Below, piece after piece: positions 1 through 4,990 of a stretch of DNA of 5,485 nt. The DNA comes from Chitinophagaceae bacterium (GTDB lineage: Bacteria; Bacteroidota; Bacteroidia; Chitinophagales; Chitinophagaceae). The stretch is from assembly GCA_003151295.1 (NCBI GenBank), contig PLXD01000149.1:2441-7925 (forward strand), given 5' to 3'. Under the pieces are notes generated by a model. It was not told the DNA's origin. It ran no database searches and worked only from the letters and a program-made list of their open reading frames with translations. A program made the position numbers and the translations under genes. Within the stretch, counting starts at the first letter, position 1. Each line of letters opens with the position of its first letter.

Positions 1-401
1 TTCCTGTCAATAAAAAAATCTGGACAAGCAGCTTTACGGTCGTCAGCGCAGGATTTGCCATGGTAACGCTTGCCCTTTTCATATTCCTGATCGAATTTAA
101 AGGAGGGAAGGGAGCCTGGAGTCGCTTCTTCGACGTTTTCGGAAAGAATCCCCTGTTTATTTTCGTATTGAGCGGCCTTGTTCCCAGGTTCTCAGGGTTA
201 TTACGAATTCCGGATGGCGGTGATGGGGCAGGCAGGACCTTATACCGCACCCCTTTTTCCTGGATCTATGAACACGTAGCTAAGCCTGCCGCATTTCATC
301 AGGAGAAAATGGCCAGCCTGCTATTTGCCCTTGGCATCGTCTTATTTTACTGGTTGATCGGCTGGCTGCTCGATCGCAGGAAAATATATATTAAAGTATA
401 G
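1..401 (+). CDS. Heparan-alpha-glucosaminide N-acetyltransferase-like membrane acyltransferase (COG4299/DUF5009 type), 3' part
   Basis: The frame is open from position 3 to a TAG stop at 399-401, giving the last 132 residues; the start lies outside the window. The piece opens with PVNKKIWTSSF, a conserved stretch of the COG4299/DUF5009 family, followed by a membrane segment (AGFAMVTLALFIFLI). Next come FGKNPLFIFVLSG, also typical of the family, an extra-membrane loop with SWIYEHVAKP, and a final membrane helix (LLFALGIVLFYWLIGWLL) ending in basic residues. Relatives are multi-pass inner-membrane proteins; in the animal HGSNAT homologue the reaction is acetyl transfer from acetyl-CoA across the membrane to a glucosamine end. 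The bacterial substrate is not known from sequence. The catalytic N-terminal histidine region is not visible here. The gene converges on the glycosidase. An internal ATG at position 60 is only a Met within the protein. Family assignment is fairly sure; function is inferred. Confidence 0.8.
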   Translation, partial: PVNKKIWTSSFTVVSAGFAMVTLALFIFLIEFKGGKGAWSRFFDVFGKNPLFIFVLSGLVPRFSGLLRIPDGGDGAGRTLYRTPFSWIYEHVAKPAAFHQEKMASLLFALGIVLFYWLIGWLLDRRKIYIKV

Positions 402-416
402 GCTGCCTGGGGATCA

Positions 417-428
417 GACCCGCGGGTC
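417..428. repeat. 12-bp perfect palindrome between convergent stops
   Basis: GACCCG followed directly by CGGGTC is a perfect palindrome with no loop. It lies in the 25-bp gap between the two convergent genes and runs into the TGA stop of the minus-strand glycosidase (427-429). It is the only inverted symmetry at this junction. There is no T-run, so it is not a canonical terminator; it might act as a weak bidirectional one or be chance. Confidence 0.25.
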
Positions 429-2289
429 ATAAAAGTTTCAGCAGTTCGTTCCGTGCCCGATCATATTCATCCCCTTTCTCCGACCAGGGAACGGGGGCAT
501 CCATCGGAACCTCGCTCATCGCCCTGGGAACGACCCTTTCGATAATCTGCAGGACTCTTTCGCGGCCGGCCTTCCTTTCCGCCATTTCCATGATCAGGGC
601 ATCCTGTTGCCCGCGCCGGATATTTTTTAGCCTGATGGAAGGAAGGAGGCTGTTTAATCCCCTGTCTTCATCCGGATAGAAAGGCATGTGGCCTGGGTAA
701 AAGAGTATTCCATCGCCATTCCCGTATTGCAATGAATCATTGATAAAGGTGAGGGGGTTCGAAAAGACTTCCTGGTGAAGGTGTCTTTTCGGACCCTGCC
801 CGTTGTGTGTCCAATGGGTGCTCTGCCAGAGATACCAGGTGCGGAGATCGTATTTATACATGATCCAGCCATTTACCCGGTAATCGATGGCGGCGCCTTC
901 CAATATGACTGAGCCATACCGGGGACGGTTACCGTTGTAGAACCAATGATCGCCCCCACGGCTGCGGATACCCTGGAGCTCGTTTAACGGAACGCCGTCG
1001 TATCCCGCCCAGATGGTTATATCCCCTAACGAGTCCTTCAGGTAGCTTTTGGTCGTAAATATGGGTAAAGAACTTCCGGGGCCCTTATCGGATTTTACCC
1101 AGCCGACCCTCTCTTTTACCCAGTTATATCTATTCGTGTTCGCTGGCTCATCCGTGATATACCAGAAATGTTTCGTTCCCGGCGCATTCTTTTGGAACCA
1201 GTCCACCCACAGATCGGCCTGTTGATGCACCGTAGCCCGGTCCTTTCCCATTACCGGAGATCCATACACGCCGATCGGGAAGAGCTTTTCCCCTATTCCC
1301 TCACCGTTGCCGTGATAGCCATTGGCCGTCGTGAAAGCGCTGCCATCCAGATAAGGTTTGTATTTATCCAGCTCCTCCTGCCGGAAAGGGGTCGTATTCA
1401 CATCGAACCCCCCGGCCATGTCTATCCTATGCCGGTGGGCCTCGAATTTCAGCATTTTCTCTACCTCTTTCGGAGGCATGCCGGGGAAGTATTCATCGAT
1501 ATCCGAAGAGAATGCCCATACCGTGCGGCTATTGCTGTCGGGCAGGTATTGAGGCAATAGGGTTATTTCCAGTGGAATCTCCACGAAGATCCTGCCTCCC
1601 TGCAGCACCTGCACTTTCCCGCTATACGATCCGGGTGGAAAGTCCTTCCTGTTCCGCGGAAGGTGGATGTCGATCCAGAATCCCTGGTTGCGGAAGGATC
1701 CGTTTTCCGGACTCCGCTCATCGGCATTAAAGGCTATATCCACGGGGAAGCCGCCGCGTCCTGGGGTGGCATTTGAAGGAATCAGGGCATCGGGTATCCA
1801 GCCGCTCATCTTCTTAGGCCGTGCTGCCGCAGAACCGTAATACCAGTTGGGTGGGGTAGAATCCTTAACGTGTAAATAATGTTCGGTAAAGACCTCAATG
1901 GTCCCGTCAGGGCCGTATTTCAGGGTATTGGCCCCGATAGACCTGTTCGATACCCGGTTGACAGGCGCCCGGACTTCTACTTCGATGGCTTTGGCGCCTT
2001 CAACTCCTATTTCTGTTATTACCTGGAATGCCATCACCTCATTATAAAGACCTTTGAGGTGGATCGTCTGTCCATCCCAGGTAAAATTACCGTTCCTGTC
2101 CGGGTGTGCTTCGTCGTCCTGGAATACTTTTTCCCCGTCTCCGAGCGCCCACACTCTCTTTATTTGCGCCAGTCCGCCGATCGTTGTAAAGAGAAAGAGG
2201 CAGCATAGTAATATCGAAAGGGATCGGGGTTGAAACTTCAGGATTTTGGATCGAAGATTCTTAATGGTCGAACGACTGGATTGGCGCAT
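427..2289 (-). CDS. Secreted GH123-like glycosidase (DUF4091 family)
   Basis: This is a 620-residue exported protein. A basic N-terminus (residues 1-23) precedes a hydrophobic core (LSILLCCLFLF) and a signal peptidase I site after GLA (41|42). No lipobox is visible. A beta-rich N-terminal domain (about 43-245) leads into a barrel-like region with YITDEPAN at 377-384, whose adjacent D380-E381 match the Asp-Glu pair of GH123 enzymes. The C-terminal part carries GDGILFYPG (525-533) and SIRLKNIRRGQQDA (551-564), the DUF4091/GH123 catalytic-domain signature. GH123 enzymes release N-acetyl-beta-galactosamine by substrate-assisted catalysis; for this protein the substrate is inferred. The length fits the family. 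The ATG at 2289 is the only start giving the signal peptide; it has no Shine-Dalgarno, normal for Bacteroidota. The stop of a coding remnant lies 22 bp upstream in the same orientation, so the gene may have been the distal member of an operon. Confidence 0.82.
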   Translation of the reverse strand: MRQSSRSTIKNLRSKILKFQPRSLSILLCCLFLFTTIGGLAQIKRVWALGDGEKVFQDDEAHPDRNGNFTWDGQTIHLKGLYNEVMAFQVITEIGVEGAKAIEVEVRAPVNRVSNRSIGANTLKYGPDGTIEVFTEHYLHVKDSTPPNWYYGSAAARPKKMSGWIPDALIPSNATPGRGGFPVDIAFNADERSPENGSFRNQGFWIDIHLPRNRKDFPPGSYSGKVQVLQGGRIFVEIPLEITLLPQYLPDSNSRTVWAFSSDIDEYFPGMPPKEVEKMLKFEAHRHRIDMAGGFDVNTTPFRQEELDKYKPYLDGSAFTTANGYHGNGEGIGEKLFPIGVYGSPVMGKDRATVHQQADLWVDWFQKNAPGTKHFWYITDEPANTNRYNWVKERVGWVKSDKGPGSSLPIFTTKSYLKDSLGDITIWAGYDGVPLNELQGIRSRGGDHWFYNGNRPRYGSVILEGAAIDYRVNGWIMYKYDLRTWYLWQSTHWTHNGQGPKRHLHQEVFSNPLTFINDSLQYGNGDGILFYPGHMPFYPDEDRGLNSLLPSIRLKNIRRGQQDALIMEMAERKAGRERVLQIIERVVPRAMSEVPMDAPVPWSEKGDEYDRARNELLKLL

Positions 2290-2311
2290 ATATGAGTTTA
2301 TGGTGTATGCC

Positions 2312-2467
2312 TTATTTTCCGTAGAGCCCGGTTTTGTTCAAATCGATAATTGACTTGTGCCAACGGATCACATTCGTCAGCAGCATGGCTCCGTCTACCT
2401 GGGGGTTGGTATTTTCGTGCTGGAAATCATTGCAGACCATCGCCGCTTCATCACTGCAAATGAAATT
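2312..2467 (-). pseudogene. 3' remnant of an unidentified gene
   Basis: Read on the minus strand, the frame ending in TAA at 2312-2314 gives about 51 residues with protein-like composition: NFICSDEAAMVCNDFQHEN, continuing through VDGAMLLTNVIRWHKSI to a tail ending NKTGLYGK. The only ATG that could start it in frame is at 2438-2440, leaving 42 residues. Upstream the frame stays open only to an in-frame TAG at 2561-2563, and those codons (many Arg, Ile and His) look non-coding. The stop sits 22 bp before the glycosidase ATG, the spacing of operon partners. I infer the C-terminal end of a larger gene whose front was deleted, possibly at the inverted repeat starting at 2463. I do not recognise the family. 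It could instead be a genuine 42-residue protein, or chance. Confidence 0.42.
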
Positions 2468-2557
2468 TAGGGTTCGGATTATTTTTCGGATTCGTAGATG
2501 TACGATAAAAATTGAGTGGTTTTGCTCTAGGCCGCTATGCCTGCATCCCCTAAATTT
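2463..2557. repeat. Inverted repeat flanking a 75-bp AT-rich core
   Basis: AAATTTAGGG at 2463-2472 and its exact reverse complement CCCTAAATTT at 2548-2557 bound the segment. The outer flanks are also related: reading outward, both arms continue to GCAAAT-like sequence (TGCAAATGAAA at the left, GCGCAAA at the right) once a 4-base insertion is allowed. The left arm abuts the point where the coding remnant loses its coding character. The core has a tandem-like TTCGGATT at 2473-2480 and 2485-2492. It could be a miniature mobile element or its scar, or a long weak hairpin. No target-site duplication is evident. Confidence 0.3.
2492..2505. promoter_or_regulatory. 14-bp palindrome, possible operator
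   Basis: TCGTA-GATG-TACGA is a perfect 5-bp inverted repeat with a 4-bp centre, immediately after the second TTCGGATT copy and about 45 bp upstream of the TAAATTTG -7-like element. The position and symmetry would suit a binding site for a dimeric regulator acting on a plus-strand promoter. No regulator gene is in the window. A short palindrome such as this can occur by chance. Confidence 0.22.
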
Positions 2558-2558
2558 G
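2551..2558 (+). promoter_or_regulatory. Possible Bacteroidota -7 promoter element
   Basis: TAAATTTG matches the Bacteroidota primary-sigma -7 consensus TAnnTTTG exactly. The nearest upstream TTTG (2521-2524) leaves 26 bp between the elements, more than the usual 19-21, so the -33 match is poor. Transcription would start near 2565 and run toward the hairpin at 2649-2679. The element overlaps the right arm of the inverted repeat, which may itself explain the sequence. Confidence 0.25.
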
Positions 2559-2564
2559 CGCTAT

Positions 2565-2679
2565 CCAATACCAATGAATTGACCGCATATCCAGAAAAAC
2601 CAGCTTTTTGTTCCGTCCAACGAAAGCATTAAAGATTCAATTTCAATGAAAAGCCCCTGACTAATCTTGGGGGTTTTTT
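2565..2679 (+). ncRNA. Candidate small RNA of about 115 nt
   Basis: A plus-strand transcript starting a few bases after the TAAATTTG element would end at the 2649-2679 hairpin, giving a short RNA. The interval has no plausible plus-strand reading frame: its one ATG (2574) is followed by a stop two codons on. An AATTGA / TCAATT pair near the two ends and an AAAAA-CCAGC-TTTTT hairpin near 2594-2608 would give some structure. It matches no RNA family I know. The call rests only on promoter-like and terminator-like sequences, and the terminator may belong to the helicase instead. Confidence 0.2.
2649..2679. terminator. Rho-independent terminator-like hairpin
   Basis: On the plus strand AAAAGCCCC (2649-2657) pairs with GGGGTTTTT (2670-2678) through one G-U pair, around a 12-nt loop, with the T-run reaching 2679. 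On the minus strand the same bases form a stem with one A-C mismatch followed by CTTTT, so it can work in either direction, better on plus. It lies 57 bp beyond the helicase stop and most simply terminates that minus-strand transcript. No plus-strand protein gene ends here. Confidence 0.6.
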
Positions 2680-2736
2680 CGTTTCAGACCCTTCCCTGAA
2701 CAAATGCCGCTCCCGGACCCTGTGCTCCTCCTGAAA

Positions 2737-4062
2737 TCATTTAGCTACATCGATCTTCACTTTCTTGTTTTTGATTCTTTCGTTTTTAATGGATTGCAGG
2801 GTATTGCTGACCATCGATTTCCGTAGGGCCACGAAGGAGAAAAAATCTTTTACCTCGATCAGGCCGATGTCCTCTTTTTTTAACTGGCCCTTATTCGTCA
2901 AAAAGCCCACGATGTCGACCTTGTTGACTTTATCTTTTTTACCGGCTGCAATAAACAGGGTGGTCCATTTCGGTTTGTCGGGCAGGACGCTTGTTTCCGG
3001 CAATTCTATTTGTTCTACAGGAGGGGCGATATAAGAAGGCAATCTTTCTTCTGGCGATAAAATGAGGATGGCTGTTCCGCTGGCTTCCATCCGGGCGGTC
3101 CTTCCGTTGCGGTGGGTGAAGACTTCTTCCGAGGAAGGCAAATGGAAGTGAATAATATAGCGGATATTAGGGATATCCAGCCCTCTTGATGCCAGATCGG
3201 TCGTGACCAGCACATTGGAGGTGCCGTTCCTGAATTTACATAGCGCGGCGTCCCTTTCCTGCTGTTCCATGGCCCCATGGTAAAAGACGGAATAAATGCC
3301 TTTTTCCGCCAATAGGTTATGGGTGCGTTCCACAGACTCCCGGTGGTTGCAGAATATGATGGCGGACCGGTTTCCCAGGAAACAGATCAATCTGAATAGG
3401 GTATCCAGCTTATCCTTCTCCTGGCTCTTTACCATTTGAATGGCCAGGGCGGCAGGCTTATTACCGGATAAATAGTTAAGCATGATGGGATCCTCTTTCA
3501 AACCGAGGAATGCGGGGATTTCCGGGGCTTCTGTCGCCGAAGTGAGTATCCTCTTTTCGAGGGCGGGTAAGGAACCGATGACAAAAGACATCTCTTCCTG
3601 GAAACCCGATTCCAGCGATTTGTCGAATTCGTCCAGTACGAGGGTCCGGATGGCTTCCGGGTGGATATTGCCTCTGCGGAGATGATCCGCCAACCTGCCT
3701 GGCGTGCCGACGATCAGTGCAGGCGCCTGCAGCAAATTGTTCTCTTCCGTTTCCCGCAAATGGCCGCCGTAACAACAGGCGATTTTAAAACCGGTACCCA
3801 TTGTTTTAAAGACTTTTTCAATCTGGAGGGCCAGCTCTCTCGAGGGGACGATGATCAATGCCTGGGTTTTCGGGTTCGTAGCATCGAGTGTTTGCAGGAC
3901 AGGCAATAAAAACCCCAGGGTCTTTCCGGATCCGGTATCGGAGAGCAGGATGATATCATTCTCTTTTTCACTTGCTTCTATGGCCGCCGATTGCATTTCA
4001 TTGAGCTTTTCGATTTTCAGATAGGAGAGTATTTGAGAGATGGAAGGAGGATCCTTTTGCAT
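2737..4062 (-). CDS. DEAD-box RNA helicase with C-terminal DbpA-type RNA-binding domain
   Basis: This 441-residue protein has the full SF2 helicase set: Q-motif glutamine Q24, motif I SDTGSGKT (41-48, K47), Ia PSRELALQ, Ib TPGRL, motif II DEFD (144-147), motif III SAT (175-177), motif V TTDLASRGLDIPN (287-299) and motif VI HRNGRTAR (317-324). Residues from about 367 to the end (GKKDKVNKVDIVGFL, then EDIGLIEVKDFFSFVAL) fit the RRM-like DbpA domain, which in E. coli DbpA binds hairpin 92 of 23S rRNA. An ATP-dependent role in large-subunit ribosome assembly is therefore inferred. E. coli DbpA is 457 residues, so length is normal. Motif II is DEFD rather than DEAD, and the aromatic residue usually upstream of the Q motif is absent. 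The ATG at 4062 is secure because a stop lies nine codons upstream with no other start. TATTTTTG at 4067-4074 resembles a -7 element but lacks a -33 partner. Confidence 0.9.
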   Translation of the reverse strand: MQKDPPSISQILSYLKIEKLNEMQSAAIEASEKENDIILLSDTGSGKTLGFLLPVLQTLDATNPKTQALIIVPSRELALQIEKVFKTMGTGFKIACCYGGHLRETEENNLLQAPALIVGTPGRLADHLRRGNIHPEAIRTLVLDEFDKSLESGFQEEMSFVIGSLPALEKRILTSATEAPEIPAFLGLKEDPIMLNYLSGNKPAALAIQMVKSQEKDKLDTLFRLICFLGNRSAIIFCNHRESVERTHNLLAEKGIYSVFYHGAMEQQERDAALCKFRNGTSNVLVTTDLASRGLDIPNIRYIIHFHLPSSEEVFTHRNGRTARMEASGTAILILSPEERLPSYIAPPVEQIELPETSVLPDKPKWTTLFIAAGKKDKVNKVDIVGFLTNKGQLKKEDIGLIEVKDFFSFVALRKSMVSNTLQSIKNERIKNKKVKIDVAK

Positions 4063-4206
4063 CCTGCAAAAATACGTGAGTTTACCCTAATTATTTTTAA
4101 ATGCTTTTGTTCCTGCGAATTTGGCCGCACTGCCTAATTCCTCTTCAATCGCGATCTATCTCTGCACCGGCGACAAACCAGCTATTGCTTAAAATAGTAC
4201 CCATGA

Positions 4207-4572
4207 CTAGGCCTTTTTAGGCCCGGGTTTATAATATAATACACCCGCCTTTTCAATAGTCATCAATCCACCGCAAGCTGCTTTTTCCATCAAGGTGTCC
4301 ACTACATCGACAAAAGCGTTTATTTTTTCTTCCTGGTCCACGATCTCTACGATAATAGGCAGGTCCTGCGAAATATCGATGAGCCTCGCCGTATGTACCC
4401 GGGATGAGGCGCCAAATGACATGATCCCCCTGATTATTGTGCAGCCGGCCAACCCGTTTTTCTTGGCGGCGTACAATATGGTCTCGTATAGCGGCTGGTG
4501 ACCGATCTTGTCGTTCTCACCAATGAAAATTCGCAGCAGTTTTGAGTCGGCATTGAGTTCCATACTTTCCAT
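4207..4572 (-). CDS. DUF190 family protein (PII-like fold), fluoride cluster
   Basis: A small soluble protein of 121 residues. LRIFIGENDKIGHQPLYETI (13-32), followed by GLAGCTIIRGIMSFG (40-54) and then DLPIIVEIVDQEEKI (70-84), is the standard DUF190 pattern: an N-terminal strand, a helix, the GxT-xxRGxxGFG-like segment and a C-terminal beta-alpha unit. The fold is ferredoxin/PII-like and members are thought to assemble into oligomers. The biochemical role is unknown, but the family is very often found beside crcB, as here. The start ATG lies 1 nt after the crcB stop, pointing to co-transcription and translational coupling. A second Met at residue 4 is an alternative start that would not change the domain. 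A GGCCT-TTTT-AGGCC inverted repeat covers its last codons, without a following T-run. The family call is firm; a role in fluoride tolerance is inferred from position. Confidence 0.88.
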   Translation of the reverse strand: MESMELNADSKLLRIFIGENDKIGHQPLYETILYAAKKNGLAGCTIIRGIMSFGASSRVHTARLIDISQDLPIIVEIVDQEEKINAFVDVVDTLMEKAACGGLMTIEKAGVLYYKPGPKKA

Positions 4573-4573
4573 T

Positions 4574-4948
4574 TTAAAATGATTTAATGAGGAATATTCC
4601 TAAATACACACCTACAATTCCCAGAACTACGCTACTTAGGGTGTATAAACCAAAATATAGAAAATCCGAGTTCCTCAGCAGGTTCACATTTTCATACGCA
4701 AAGGTTGAAAATGTCGTAAAACCACCGCAAAAGCCCGTAATAAGAAATAACCGCCATTCGGGAGATAAAAGATTACCTTTTTCAGATAACCCGTATAAAA
4801 TGCCAATTAACAGGCATCCTGAAATATTAACGAGGAATGTCCCCATCGGGAAGACAAAGGGATAAAGTTTGTACAGGTAGATTTGTGAGCCATAACGGGA
4901 GATGCTGCCGATCGCGCCGCCTAAAGCTATAATGAATATTGCCTTCAT
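4574..4948 (-). CDS. crcB: Fluoride ion channel/exporter CrcB (FluC)
   Basis: This 124-residue protein has four membrane helices and the normal Fluc length. Signature pieces are GGAIGSISRYG (10-20), GTFLVNISGCLLIG (36-49) with the conserved N41, and GFCGGFTTFSTFAYE (72-86). F80 and F83 occupy the positions of the two pore-lining phenylalanines of Fluc channels, and G75 and T78 fall in the loop that binds the central sodium. Fluc proteins are antiparallel dimers in the inner membrane that let fluoride leave the cell. There is only one crcB copy, so a dual-topology homodimer is expected. It lies between a CLC gene and a DUF190 gene on the same strand, a typical fluoride cluster. The ATG is preceded by an A/T-rich leader with no Shine-Dalgarno. 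By hand count, 4621-4920 is about 43% GC against about 49% in the CLC gene and 53% in the glycosidase, so this gene may have a separate origin. Confidence 0.95.
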   Translation of the reverse strand: MKAIFIIALGGAIGSISRYGSQIYLYKLYPFVFPMGTFLVNISGCLLIGILYGLSEKGNLLSPEWRLFLITGFCGGFTTFSTFAYENVNLLRNSDFLYFGLYTLSSVVLGIVGVYLGIFLIKSF

Positions 4949-4990
4949 AAATTTTTATTTACTTCGGATGCTAATGTCTTTTTATCTGTT

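Larger units (their letters stand above)
2290..2736. other. 447-bp stretch without an intact gene
   Basis: This gap separates the glycosidase start from the helicase stop; both genes are on the minus strand. The glycosidase-proximal third (2312 to about 2467) reads as the end of a lost minus-strand gene. The middle (2463-2557) is AT-rich and bounded by a 10-bp inverted repeat. The remainder holds a possible -7 element at 2551 on the plus strand and a hairpin with a T-run at 2649-2679. Short open frames exist on both strands, but none resembles a known protein. No tRNA or transposase is visible. Confidence 0.6.

Noticed and set aside
1168..1560. Plus-strand frame of 130 codons within the glycosidase
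   Set aside because: It is fully antisense to a well-supported secreted enzyme and its residue content is typical of a shadow frame.
2334..2582. Open plus-strand frame of 82 codons in the intergenic region
   Set aside because: It is antisense to the more protein-like minus-strand remnant, has no recognisable domain, and runs through the inverted repeat.
3267..3280. CCATGG-CC-CCATGG repeat
   Set aside because: It is inside helicase coding sequence and explained by the codons.
3476..3775. Overlapping minus-strand frame of 99 codons inside the helicase
   Set aside because: It runs in another frame over helicase motifs Ib to III, which are clearly coding in the main frame.
4067..4074. TATTTTTG on the minus strand just before the helicase ATG, resembling a -7 element
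   Set aside because: No TTTG lies at the right distance upstream, and the start point would fall about at the ATG. Kept only as a remark under the helicase.
4182..4197. CTATT-GCTTAA-AATAG inverted repeat in the 144-bp gap
   Set aside because: A five-base AT-rich stem is too weak and no T-run follows.
4210..4223. GGCCT-TTTT-AGGCC inverted repeat at the end of the DUF190 gene
   Set aside because: It lies within the last codons and no T-run follows on the minus strand, so it is not a convincing terminator.
4949..4990. Possible fluoride riboswitch before crcB
   Set aside because: Only 42 bp of A/T-rich sequence separates the CLC stop from crcB, too short for the aptamer, and no pseudoknot-like pairing is visible.
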